From Galeopsis tetrahit (Eukaryota > Streptophyta > Magnoliopsida > Lamiales > Lamiaceae), in contig OY776124.1 in assembly GCA_963675135.1 (NCBI GenBank), positions 21,450,066 through 21,514,065 on the forward strand: a DNA stretch of 64,000 nt. Reading direction: 5' to 3'. A model generated the notes under the pieces. It worked only from the letters and a program-made list of their open reading frames with translations. It had not been told where the DNA came from and made no database searches. This document shows positions 42,496-52,330 of the stretch, one piece after another (positions within the stretch are counted from its first letter, which is position 1; each line of letters starts with the position of its first letter). The translations under genes were made by a program, and so were the position numbers.

Positions 42496-45306
42496 ATGGA
42501 TTTTGGTGGATTTGGTGGTGGTTCCGACGGTGGTTCGCCGCCGTTAGATGGTGGTGCCGTTAGTTCCGGCGAGGCTGATCGTCTAGCCCTGGTTTTGACG
42601 GAGAGGGCGTCTTCGTCGGACTCTAGGATCCAGTCCCCTGAACCCATAAATGCTAGTGTTCGTAATTTAGGAAAGGCAGTGGTCGTCGAGGAGGGTGATG
42701 CCGAGGATGGTGGCAGTGAGACGGACTCTGACTTGCATGATCAGGATTTGGATCGAGAAGTGGGCGACCAGTTAGAAATCGCCCAAGTCGAGGAGACCTT
42801 GTCGAGGAGTCTCCGCGAGGACTATGAAGAAGTTGTTCGATATGCGGAGAGCATAAAAGATATCTTGAGTGGTAGGGAGGACTTGGATGGCGACGAGGTC
42901 TCGAGGGAGGCCTACTATAAATATTACAGCGAAAACCCTCCTCGAGAGGTTCCTCGTCCGCATCGAGGAGCTTTCCAAACGATTTACGAAGCGAGCAAGT
43001 ATGCGAGTAAAGTCTCCTTGGCGCAGCTCGAGAATTCTCGCAAAAGGTATCAGTTGCCGGCCGACGTTTGCTTCTTTGTACCTCGCGAGGATGAGAGGGC
43101 CGATCAGCCGCCAGAGGGCATGGTCGCCGTTAATATTGGTATGATGGAGGCAGGACTTAGGTTCCCCCTACACCCCAGTATCACAAACTTTTTACACTTC
43201 TTGAATGTTGCCCCTTCGCAAATTTTACCGAACGGTTGGTCGAACCTGATCGGCATTCTCACACTGTTCGGCCAGGTGGCGGCCGAGAACAGATGTCGGA
43301 ATACGTGGCTTAGCCCGAGAGAGATTAACTATCTTCTTCAGGCGGCCGAGGCCGGAGGGAAAGTAGGCCATGGGTACCATTATGTACGAGGCCGAGATAA
43401 TTTTAAATTGGTTGAAGGGGTTCCCAACAAGATTAGGGATTGGAAAACCAACTGGTGGTGGGTGGCCGGGGACTGGATGAGTTCAGTGAGGCCGGATGGA
43501 TCTTCTGATCGCATTCCCATTGAGACCGAATATCGAAGAATTCGTGGTAAGTTATTTTTATTTCTGCTCGCTCTTTCTATACTGACTAACTCCTCGCTTT
43601 TTGTAGGTGAAACTGTTCGCAAGAGGACTGCCGACGACCGTCTTACTCCTCTCTTTCAGTACCACGTTTGCTGCGTTCTCAATCGTCGCTACTTGGAGAG
43701 ATCTTGCCGATTTCTGAACAGGGAGTGCATGCGTGAGCGAGCAGGTCTCAGAGTACCTCCTCATCACTTCACTCGAGAGTTCCCTCCAGGTAAAATATTT
43801 CAAATTTCTTTTCTTTTTTAAATTCACTCTTCGAAGATACTGACTTCTCGCTTCTTTATCTAGTAGTGGTTCCTCAACGGGTTGTCGCCTATCTTCCCCC
43901 TACCGTTGAAGTCGAGCGCCTAAAAGCGACCAGTATGCTTCGACAGGCACAAATACTTCGCAAGCGCAAGATTGTCGATGGCGCCGGCAAGAAAAGGAAA
44001 GGGGCGGAGAGCTCGGGGGCTCCACCCAAAAGGGTCGCAAGGTCGACCAGAGGGGGCACTTCTCGCCCACCTGCTGCCGAGCAGAGGGCCGTGCCGGCTA
44101 GAGAGAGGAGGATCTCGCCGAGGAGATCCCCTCCGCCGAGGGGTGACTCGCCTCCCCCAAAAACTGTTGCTTCCCCTCCTCCCCGAAGTACTCGGTCGCG
44201 AGAGACTGCGACGAGCTCCTCGGTCGGACAGAGGGCTCCGGGAGATAATACCCTCCTCGGCTGGGAAGCCGCAAGGGTTGCCAAGTAAGTTTTTTCAAGA
44301 TTGTCTAAAAATAGAAAATTTTCAAGTATTTTTCTTCTAATTCTTATTTTTCAACAGAGTTGCCGACTATCCGGTCGCCCAACCCTTCAGCGAGAATCTC
44401 CTCGGCTTCTACCGGTCGCGAGACCCGGTCGATAAAGAGCCTCTGAACCTGTTCGCCCAGAGGGCGATGAAGCACATACCCCGCTCGTTGACGACCACAC
44501 TGATCGAAGAGGTCGACAACCATAATGCCATGGAAAATGCGCGCCTGGTCGCCATTGACTTGAGCCGAGCCTCTTATACCATGGAGAAGCTCGCCAGCCA
44601 GATTGCTGATGGCCGCAAACTTAGCGAGGACAGGGCTGCAAAAATTGCTCAAATGGCTAAAGCAAAGACAGTTGTCGAAGGGCAAATGCTCGCCTCCGAG
44701 GCAAAAGTGGTCGATCTCGAGACCAAGCTGGCCAATGCTGAGGCAAATTTGTCCGATTTTGAGACCCAACTGGAGATTGTTCGAAAAAAGGATCAAGAAG
44801 ATCTTCAAGAGATCGAACGTCTCCGTGCTCGCCTCAAGATTGCCGAGGACGAGGTAAGGACTCTTACAAGTAAGTCCGCAAATGATGAGGAGGAGTTGGC
44901 CACTCTTCGGCAGCAGCTGGTCGATGCAATAGATGAGCGAGATGAGACTACTGAGCTCGCTGGGGGCGTGGCCATGTTATCGGTGGCGCTCACTGCCCAC
45001 GGGCTTATTTATAAACTGTTGGATGCCCATCCGGAAGTGGATGTGATTCCGCTCGGCGGATTTTTGGACGACCTCCTTATGAAGGAGAATCCTCAGCCGG
45101 GAACCGAGCTCCCCTTGCTTCCGCTGGTGCAAATGGGACTCCAGTTCCCTCGACTCTCGGGAGTTCCGGTGGAGTTCGTGAATCCTCCCGAAGACTCCCC
45201 AACCCCACAGGACGAGCAGTGTGCCCCTGCTGTAGTGGAGGTCGTGGACGAGGAGGTAGCTGGCGAGCAAGATGCTCCTGCCGAGGAGAATGCTCCCGTA
45301 GTTTAG
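42496..45306 (+). CDS. Antisense accessory gene of the gypsy element, four exons (putative gypsy-type transposon protein)
   Basis: Proposed exons are 42496-43546, 43607-43789, 43864-44284 and 44358-45306; the introns (60, 74 and 73 bp) have GT-AG ends. The joined length, 2604 bp, is exactly 868 codons including the stop, and phase is kept at every junction, which supports the model strongly. Exon 1 has an acidic Ser/Gly-rich start, then a domain (YQLPADVCFFVPREDE, AGLRFPLHPSITNFLHFLN, LPNGWSNLIGIL, WWWVAGDW) resembling the 'putative gypsy type transposon' (Transposase_28) domain. Exon 3 is Arg/Pro/Ser-rich and probably disordered or nucleic-acid binding. Exon 4 is a long coiled coil (about 44560-44950) with an acidic tail. 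No membrane segment once introns are removed. The first intron is also in frame and open, so a retained form is possible. Function unknown. Confidence 0.82.
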
Positions 45307-46000
45307 TTTTCTTGTACTTTGTTTTATTTTGTTTTTCTTAGGACTGTTCGGCCATTAAGGCCTTTTTTTTGTAATTTCAGCCTTCTAAGGCTTTTTAATG
45401 AATGGGAATCTTTTGCTTATGATGTGTGCTTATTTTCTTTATATTGAGTGATCGTTCTCGTCATTGCTTCTCGATTTATGTTATGATACTTGTCTTTTTA
45501 AATTGCCTTTTATTTGTTTTCGTTCGTATGCTTTAGATAGTGATCGTCGTTGCTATCTTGCGAGCATCTATAAAAACGAGTGCTCGTCTTCCATTGCGAG
45601 CATCTAAAAACGAGTGCTCGTCTTTCCTTTGCGAGACTCTAAGAAAGAGTGCTCGTCTTTCCTTTGCGAGACTCTAAGAAAGAGTGCTCGTCTTTCCTTT
45701 GCGAGACTCTAAGAAAGAGTGCTCGTCTTTCCTTTGCGAGACTCTAAGAAAGAGTGCTCGTCTTTTTAGAGTTAACCATTCGTCGGTTGAACTCCTTGTT
45801 TGACAGGTAGTGATCGTCTTTGCCACTACCTTGCGAGCATCTTTTAAGAAAGAGTGCTCGTCTTTTGTATCCTAGATGGCTACGCAGAGCCTTGTCTTAA
45901 ACTTTCAAAATTATCTAACACTTACTGGAAATTTAAAACTTTGCTTGAATTGAAATGACGATTAAATACAAACTATACAAATATGAAATAATTTAAAAAC
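45307..46000. repeat. Convergent 3' regions with a 35-bp hairpin tandem repeat
   Basis: Lies between the stop of the antisense gene (45306) and the stop of the integrase frame (46001, - strand), so the two transcripts converge here. Four near-perfect 35-bp units start at 45631, 45666, 45701 and 45736 (GCGAGACTCTAAGAAAGAGT then GCTCGTCTTTCCTTT). Diverged units lie before (about 45558 and 45595) and after (about 45832). Each unit can fold as CGAG.CTCT-loop-AGAG.CTCG. Confidence 0.85.
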
Positions 46001-47545
46001 TTACTGGTAATACTTCTTCAGCTTGACCGCGTTCCATGGGTACTTGCTTGGCTTGCCCTCGAGATCTTCAAGCTCGTATGATCCGTTTAGGAGTGTGCGC
46101 GTTATTCGGTACGGACCCTCCCAGGTCGGGCCAAGTATGCCAATGGACTGCTCCGTCGCCCTCCGAAGTACGAGCTGGCCGATAGTGAACTGGCGAGCAC
46201 GTACTTTGGTGTTGTAGTAGCGTTCTGACCTTTGTTTGTAGACCACATTGTTCTCGTCCGCTGTTAGCCTTCGTTCTTCTAGGAAGTCTAAATCGGAGAG
46301 CTGTGCATCGTTATTCAGCTGCTCGTCATAATTTGCTACCCGAAAAGTTTGGACTTGCCCCTCTGCTGGTATGACAGCTTCGGTTCCGAACGCGAGCGCG
46401 AACGGAGTTTCACCAGTAGAATTTCTTGTGGTCGTCCGATATGCCCACAGAACCATGTGCAGCTCTTCGGCCCATTTGCCCTTCAATCCATCCAGCTTAG
46501 CTTTCAAGGTGTGCTTGATGATTTTGTTGATCGCCTCTACTTGACCGTTTGATTGTGGATGGTAGGGTGTTGAAAAAATTTTCTTGATGTTCCATCTTGA
46601 GCAGAAATCCATCATGTCTTGACTTGTAAATTGACGTCCGTTGTCGGTCACTATCGCTCGTGGTAGGCCGAACCTGCAAATTATATTCTTCCAAATGAAG
46701 CTTGTCATTTGGCCCGTTGTGATGGTCTTCAATGCCTTTGCCTCTGTCCACTTGGTGAAGTAATCGACTGCTACGACGACGAAAGTTACCCCCCCAGCAG
46801 CTGGTGGGAAAGGTCCGATGATGTCGATCCCCCACTTCGCGAAAGGCCACGAACTATACACCGAGATGAGCTCGTCTGGTGGTGAGTGAATGGCGGGAGC
46901 GAAAGCTTGACATCTCTTGCACGTCTGCGCGTAATGGATTGCATCTTTCTTCAGTGTTAGCCAAAAATAGCCTTGCCTTATGATCTTTAGAGCGAGCGCT
47001 TGCCCCCCTGTATGATTTCCACACACTCCGTCGTGGATTTCATGCATGACGATCTTCGCTTCGTCTTCTCCGAGGCATTTCAATAAAGGCATTGAAAAAC
47101 CCCGTTTGTACAGCTGGTCGCCAATAATAGTGTACCTTGCGGACCTGAGCTGCAACCTGGTCGCCTTCACCTTGTCGTCCGGGAGCTCGCCGGTCTTGAT
47201 GTACTTGGTGATCGGCGTCCTCCAGTCCTCGTCGCTGGTCGCTTCAACCTGCAAGATTTGACATCTGTTCACCGATGGGGAAGAAATTTTGGTGATGGTT
47301 GCTTCTGAAAATATTGCCTCCCCCTCTGAAGTGGCCAGCCGAGCTAACGCATCTGCTTGCGTATTTTCCTCCCTAGGGATTTGCTCGATGTGGAATTGAT
47401 CAAATTGCTCGAGTAATCCTTTCACAAGGTCTTGATACTTTATCATCTGATCGCCGCGAGCCTCGTATTCGCCCGTGATTTGACATACAACCAGCTGAGA
47501 GTCAGAAAAAATTTTCAGTTTTCTAGCGCCCACGGCCATAGCCAT
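46001..47545 (-). CDS. Gypsy RNase H end and integrase
   Basis: 514 codons, same frame as the upstream RT segment, from which it is separated by a single TGA (47552-47554). The N-terminal part completes the RNase H (KIFSDSQLVVCQI, ENTQADALARLA). The integrase follows: zinc finger (HDGVCGNHTGGQ... CKRCQ), core motifs GIDIIGPFP, VTDNGRQF, HPQSNGQVEA (D, D and E all visible) and a C-terminal domain (LGPTWEGPYRI, YPWNAVKLKKYY). No chromodomain is recognisable, in line with a Tat-like rather than chromovirus element. It inserts element cDNA into chromosomes, giving the 5-bp duplication seen here. Confidence 0.92.
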   Translation of the reverse strand: MAMAVGARKLKIFSDSQLVVCQITGEYEARGDQMIKYQDLVKGLLEQFDQFHIEQIPREENTQADALARLATSEGEAIFSEATITKISSPSVNRCQILQVEATSDEDWRTPITKYIKTGELPDDKVKATRLQLRSARYTIIGDQLYKRGFSMPLLKCLGEDEAKIVMHEIHDGVCGNHTGGQALALKIIRQGYFWLTLKKDAIHYAQTCKRCQAFAPAIHSPPDELISVYSSWPFAKWGIDIIGPFPPAAGGVTFVVVAVDYFTKWTEAKALKTITTGQMTSFIWKNIICRFGLPRAIVTDNGRQFTSQDMMDFCSRWNIKKIFSTPYHPQSNGQVEAINKIIKHTLKAKLDGLKGKWAEELHMVLWAYRTTTRNSTGETPFALAFGTEAVIPAEGQVQTFRVANYDEQLNNDAQLSDLDFLEERRLTADENNVVYKQRSERYYNTKVRARQFTIGQLVLRRATEQSIGILGPTWEGPYRITRTLLNGSYELEDLEGKPSKYPWNAVKLKKYYQ

Positions 47546-47551
47546 CTTGAT

Positions 47552-49429
47552 TCATGCAACCAGAGCCTCGTACTCTGCTTCGTTGTTGGTCGCCCGATAT
47601 CCGAACTCGATTGCCGAAGCAAACGCCTGTCCGGTTGGGCTGATGAGGACAACTCCTGCCCCTGCTTTGGTGCTCGTCGATGAGCCATCGACGAACAGTG
47701 ACCAAGGGAGCTCGATTCCCTCGGCCAATTTCTCCGGGAAAGTGAGCTCTACGATAAATTCTGCCAGCACTTGTCCCTTGATTGCCGTTCTGGGTGCGTA
47801 GGTGAGACCGAACTGTCCGATCTCTACTGACCATTTTAGAAGTCTTCCCGCGGTATCCGGACGATGCAGTGCTCGTCGGAGAGGAAAAGTGGTGAGGACG
47901 ACCACCTCGTGGTCGAACAGGTATTGCCTTAACTTCCTGACGCTCATGACTAATGCGTACGCCAATTTTTCCATTGGAGTGTATCTCAACTCCGCATCTC
48001 GTAGTGTTTGACTTACGTAGTAGATAGGCAGATGTGTGCTCCCCTCAGCTCGGACGAGCACTGAACTGATCGCACAGTCAGTGGCCGCCAAGTACAGATA
48101 TAAAATTTCGCCGGGGACTGGCTTGGATAGGACCTTCGGATCCGATAAATATTCCTTCAATTTCTCGAAAGCTTTCTCGCACTCGTCGGTCCACTCGAAC
48201 TTTCCTTTCTTCAGAGCGTCGAAAAAAGGTTTGCAACGGTCGCCCGTTCGTGCAATAAATCTATTCAGCGATGCAAGGCATCCTGTCAACCTCTGAACTT
48301 CTTTCACGTTCCTTGGGCTTTGCATATTGATTACTGCTTGAATTTTACTTGGATTCGCCTCGATGCCCCGCTGGCTAACCAAGTGCCCCAGAAATTTTCC
48401 TGAGCCAACTCCAAAACTGCATTTCTTTGGATTTAACTTCATGTTGTACTCTCTTAGGATATCGAATGTCATGGCAAGGTGGTGTAGGTGATCTTCTTTT
48501 CGTAAGCTTTTGACAACGATGTCGTCGATATAGACCTCTACCATCTCACCGATGTGCTTTTCAAACATCTTATTTACCAGTCTTTGGTACGTTGCCCCCG
48601 CGTTTTTCAAACCGAAAGGCATTCTTTTCCAGCTATACATATCACGCGCCGTCATGAAGGCCGTATGTCGCTGGTCGTCGGGATGCATTGCAATCTGATG
48701 GTACCCTGCGAAGGCATCCATGAAGGTTAAAATCTCGTGCCCCGCTGTGTTATCCACTAGGTGATCAATGTGGGGCATCGGAAAATGATCTTTTGGACAG
48801 GCGTCGTTTAAATCTGTGAAGTCTATGCACAATCTCCACGACCCGGTCGTTTTCTTGACGAGCACTGGATTTGCCAACCACTCAGGATCAGTTCCAGTTT
48901 TCTCTATTAACTTGTTGTCGATCAATTTCTTGATTTCGACTGCCAAAGCCGCACTTTTATCCGGCCCAAATTTTCTTCGCTTTTGGGTGATGGGTCTTTT
49001 TGTAGGATCAATATTTAGTCTGTGGCAGGCATGATTCGTGGGAATGCCCACCATATCTTCGTGCGACCAGGCGAACGCACCGATGTTCTCTTTCAAAAAT
49101 GCGATCATGTCCGATCGCAGATGTTCTGGTAAATTCGAACCTATGAATACTTCGAGTTCGGGACGAGCTTCGTTCAATTTGATGGTTTCAAGGTCCTCCG
49201 CTGAAGTTGCCCGCTCTCTAGGCTCCTTCCAACGAGGGTCCTCAATTCCGCATTCTGGCTCAAAGCCTAACCTAGGCTCCAAATCTGGGAAGTTTTCTGG
49301 AGACTGGTCGCCGAGAATCTGGTCGCCCGGATCTGACTGCTCGTCGATTTCCATTGGGGTGTGGTCGTCCACTTCCATGGAGGCGTGCTCGTTCGCCCTA
49401 CTTGGTGGTCGTCGGATTGATGACTGCAT
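47552..49429 (-). CDS. Gypsy reverse transcriptase and RNase H (interrupted by TGA)
   Basis: 626 codons. RT motifs in order: LIEKTGTDPEWLANPVLVKK, WRLCIDFTDLN, MDAFAGYHQI, PFGLKNAGATYQR, catalytic YIDDIVVKS (about residue 297), FLGHLVS. RNase H begins LFVDGSS and reads NNEAEYEALVA before the TGA at 47552-47554; the remainder is in 46001-47545. The first residues lie in a frame different from gag-protease and overlap it over 49267-49429, so a frameshift (programmed or mutational) is needed for a Gag-Pol protein. In an element this young, the TGA is either a fresh inactivating mutation or a readthrough site; I favour the former. Confidence 0.92.
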   Translation of the reverse strand: MQSSIRRPPSRANEHASMEVDDHTPMEIDEQSDPGDQILGDQSPENFPDLEPRLGFEPECGIEDPRWKEPRERATSAEDLETIKLNEARPELEVFIGSNLPEHLRSDMIAFLKENIGAFAWSHEDMVGIPTNHACHRLNIDPTKRPITQKRRKFGPDKSAALAVEIKKLIDNKLIEKTGTDPEWLANPVLVKKTTGSWRLCIDFTDLNDACPKDHFPMPHIDHLVDNTAGHEILTFMDAFAGYHQIAMHPDDQRHTAFMTARDMYSWKRMPFGLKNAGATYQRLVNKMFEKHIGEMVEVYIDDIVVKSLRKEDHLHHLAMTFDILREYNMKLNPKKCSFGVGSGKFLGHLVSQRGIEANPSKIQAVINMQSPRNVKEVQRLTGCLASLNRFIARTGDRCKPFFDALKKGKFEWTDECEKAFEKLKEYLSDPKVLSKPVPGEILYLYLAATDCAISSVLVRAEGSTHLPIYYVSQTLRDAELRYTPMEKLAYALVMSVRKLRQYLFDHEVVVLTTFPLRRALHRPDTAGRLLKWSVEIGQFGLTYAPRTAIKGQVLAEFIVELTFPEKLAEGIELPWSLFVDGSSTSTKAGAGVVLISPTGQAFASAIEFGYRATNNEAEYEALVA

Positions 49430-51987
49430 TCCCCAACTTCAATTTTTCTGTACTTGCTAGGAAGACCCTCCAAGTAGTTCATTTGTTCAGTTCGAGTTTG
49501 ACACATAATATACTTTCCAACCATGGCGCTTTCCTTAGAATGACGTTTGGCAAAACGGACGAGACACTCCCTCGCCCGTGTCTGATCGCCCTTAACGGTT
49601 ATAGCTCCCGCCGGGGATGGAAACTTAATACAGTAATAATAAGTTGAAGCGGCCGCCTTGAACTCGCTGAAGAAAGGTCGGCCTAGGAACGCGTTGTAGG
49701 ATGATGGCATGTCGATGATCAAGAAGTCGAGCTGCCTAGCATGATGCATTTCAGGCTCTTTTGACGATGCCAAGTCCAAAGTCAGTCTGATTTTCCCTAT
49801 GGGAAGGTTGCGCGTGTCCCCGAACCCTACGATTATATCGTCGCAAGGCTCGATGTAATCTGCATATCCACCAAGAGCATCCAAAGTATGCTTGAAAAGG
49901 ATGTTGGTGTATGATCCAGTGTCGACCATCATCCGATGGACGATAGTTCCCATTATCTTCCCCGTGATGACCAACGCATCATTGTTTGGCTGCACCACGC
50001 CGTTCAGGTCGTCGTCCGTGAAACGGATTTGATGAGAAGGAGGCTTCTCGGCAGTAGGAGCGACGCACACCTGGTGCACATTGTTGAGTGCTCGCTGTTC
50101 GCCCTGAGCCCGGCGAACAGACAGAGCGACTCCAGATTGAGTTCCCCCCAAGGGTCCCTCTATCACAAGGCAGTCTTGGCCCAGATTGTCGATGTCGCCA
50201 ATAACATTTTTTGGCATGGGAGGAGTTAACTTGGGGCGGTTCAAATGTTGGCGCAGGTCGCCGCCGCTGTCGTCGCGACGCTTCTTGCCCCTGTTGTCGC
50301 CGTTGCCACCTCCGGACTTGATGAATTGGGTGAGCTTACCCTCATTGTAAAGTTTGAAGAGATTCCTCACCAAGTCTCGGCACCCATTGGTGTGGTGGCC
50401 GACGGAATTGTGGTAGTTGCAAAATTTACCACCATCAAGATTTGCATCGCTCGTATGCATGGGCTTTGCTTGGGGGAGCAGATTTTTCCCCCTTATTGCG
50501 TCGTAGATGCCCCTAGGATCCACGGTGAGGGCTTCCCTGAATTGGATGATCTCAGGTGCCTCCTCGAATGGCCTGAAGTTCGCTGGGCGAGCACTGCCAG
50601 CTTGAGTGGTCGCCTTCTTGGGCTGGGAAGATTCCCCAGTGTTAGTGTTTTTCTTAGGCCACACTCTCTTGGACGTGTCAGGCTGCTCGTTAGCCTTGGC
50701 AGCGTCCATTATCTCCTCCATCTGAATGAAGTTTCCAGCCCTCGTGCGGAAATCCGCATAAGAACTGGGGAAAGTAAGATGGATAGATTCCCATAGCTTG
50801 GTACCTATCCTGAGACCGGAAACCGCTGAGATCAGCTTCGTCTCATCGTTCACGGCCTCCCCATCGATCACCAGCCTATCGAAGCGCTCGATGAAGTCTT
50901 TGCCTGATTCAGTTAGGGATTGGCGGACGTTCGCCAGACGTTGCTTTGAGGCTGGGCGAGCAGCAATAGACCCATAGTAGGTCAGAAAGTGGTGTCCCAG
51001 CTCAAGGAAAGAAGTGATAGATCCGGGACTCAAAGTTGTATACCATCGATGAGCCCGGTCTCCCAATGTTAGGGAGAAGTTTCTGCATTGTGTTGCGTCC
51101 GTTGCCCCGATTGAGGCCATGTAGTTGGAGTACTTTGACAAGTGTACTCTGGGGTCGGACATCCCGTCATATGCCGTCATGGAAGGCATTTGGATCTTTC
51201 TCTGAATGGGGGCAGTAAGGATTGCAACACTTAGTGGAGGTGCGGGCAGACTGATCGGCAGTGTGGTCCCTTGCTTCGAGGCGACCACCTCTGCTCGCAG
51301 AGCGTCCATCTCTTGTTTCATTACTTTTTGAGTTTCGAGGAATTGGGCGATTTGCCCCTCCTCGGCAGTTTGAGCTCGTGGGATGACGTTCTCGGCACGT
51401 CGACTCCCATGGGAATTGGCCGGGTGATCATCATGATGTGATCGCCTGGGCGAGTGCCTGTCTGAATGGTGGTTGCGATAACTCTTGGCTGGAGTTCGCG
51501 AACCCTTTCCTGGTCCCACTCGATCTAGAGCTGAGACCCTGTCGCCCTGCTCTCTTCGGTCAGTGCGATGGTGGTGGTCGGCCTTATGCGGTCGGCCATC
51601 TACGTTGAAAGGTACTCGGCGAGGAGCCCTTCCATCATTTTCTTTCATTCGGTTGAACACCGAATTTCTTTGTGAGTCTCCCGTATGGCTATTGTGGGAG
51701 TGCTCGCCAACTTTATTCTTGCCCTTATCTTGGGGGTGAGCAGAATGTGAGTGGTAGGAACGATCATCCTCGTTCCCCCTGTTCTTACGAGCCTCGACGA
51801 AAGCCCGATCTTTGGCCTTCTCGAGCTCTTCCTTTTCGTTCTGCCTCCTCTTCTCCAGGAGGAAGTCTGAAAAATCTTTCAAGTGTTGGGGGTCATTCAT
51901 AATATCCCCCATGTTCAGGTTTGCAAAAGGATTTGCCGGAGCCGGAGGGTGCTCGTTCCCTCCGGGTGGTGGAGTATGCTGAGACAT
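49267..51987 (-). CDS. Gypsy gag-protease polyprotein
   Basis: 906 codons from MSQHTPPPGG at 51987. It has an N-terminal charged, His/Arg/Asp-rich region (about 40-200) and a Retrotrans_gag capsid domain at about 270-420 (MPSMTAYDGMSDPRVHLSKY, RWYTTLSPGSI, FLTYYGSI, DFIERFDRL). A zinc-knuckle-like CNYHNSVGHHTNGC lies near 520, and an aspartic protease with active site MMVDTGSYTNILF near 690, continuing FLGRPFFSEF. The final stretch overlaps the RT frame. It forms the particle shell and matures the polyproteins. Frame intact. The leader to the primer site is about 325 bp. Confidence 0.92.
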   Translation of the reverse strand: MSQHTPPPGGNEHPPAPANPFANLNMGDIMNDPQHLKDFSDFLLEKRRQNEKEELEKAKDRAFVEARKNRGNEDDRSYHSHSAHPQDKGKNKVGEHSHNSHTGDSQRNSVFNRMKENDGRAPRRVPFNVDGRPHKADHHHRTDRREQGDRVSALDRVGPGKGSRTPAKSYRNHHSDRHSPRRSHHDDHPANSHGSRRAENVIPRAQTAEEGQIAQFLETQKVMKQEMDALRAEVVASKQGTTLPISLPAPPLSVAILTAPIQRKIQMPSMTAYDGMSDPRVHLSKYSNYMASIGATDATQCRNFSLTLGDRAHRWYTTLSPGSITSFLELGHHFLTYYGSIAARPASKQRLANVRQSLTESGKDFIERFDRLVIDGEAVNDETKLISAVSGLRIGTKLWESIHLTFPSSYADFRTRAGNFIQMEEIMDAAKANEQPDTSKRVWPKKNTNTGESSQPKKATTQAGSARPANFRPFEEAPEIIQFREALTVDPRGIYDAIRGKNLLPQAKPMHTSDANLDGGKFCNYHNSVGHHTNGCRDLVRNLFKLYNEGKLTQFIKSGGGNGDNRGKKRRDDSGGDLRQHLNRPKLTPPMPKNVIGDIDNLGQDCLVIEGPLGGTQSGVALSVRRAQGEQRALNNVHQVCVAPTAEKPPSHQIRFTDDDLNGVVQPNNDALVITGKIMGTIVHRMMVDTGSYTNILFKHTLDALGGYADYIEPCDDIIVGFGDTRNLPIGKIRLTLDLASSKEPEMHHARQLDFLIIDMPSSYNAFLGRPFFSEFKAAASTYYYCIKFPSPAGAITVKGDQTRARECLVRFAKRHSKESAMVGKYIMCQTRTEQMNYLEGLPSKYRKIEVGECSHQSDDHQVGRTSTPPWKWTTTPQWKSTSSQIRATRFSATSLQKTSQIWSLG

Positions 51988-52311
51988 CGTTTAAAGAGTG
52001 TCTCTTCTTAGATTACAAAGAAATAATCTAAAAAAACGAAAGATTAAAGTTCTTACGCAGAAGAACGTGCTATTACAACTACTAGTCTTAGTGAAGCAAC
52101 AACAAAAGAAGCTTGAAAACACAAATACAGGGAGATCAAACTCCAAAATATGCTACGAAAAACTGAAAATGTTCAAGAACACGAAGAACAGTAAAGATCG
52201 TAGATGATGCTCTAAACGGTAGATATACCGATTAAAGCTTGAAACAGGGAGTTTGCTAACCGATCGCTCGTTGATCGGACGAAACTTTGATGATAGAACA
52301 CGTAAAAGGTC

Positions 52312-52330
52312 CCCTCCTTCTAGCGCCAAA
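52312..52330 (-). other. Gypsy primer binding site
   Basis: On the - strand TTTGGCGCTAGAAGGAGGG directly follows the LTR end ACAACA. The TGGCGC start is usual for plant Ty3/gypsy elements of the Tat/Athila branch. I do not assign the tRNA. Confidence 0.75.

Noticed and set aside
45595..45780. Regularly spaced repeats that might suggest a CRISPR array
   Set aside because: Units are head-to-tail without spacers and lie in a plant retrotransposon; they are a tandem repeat.
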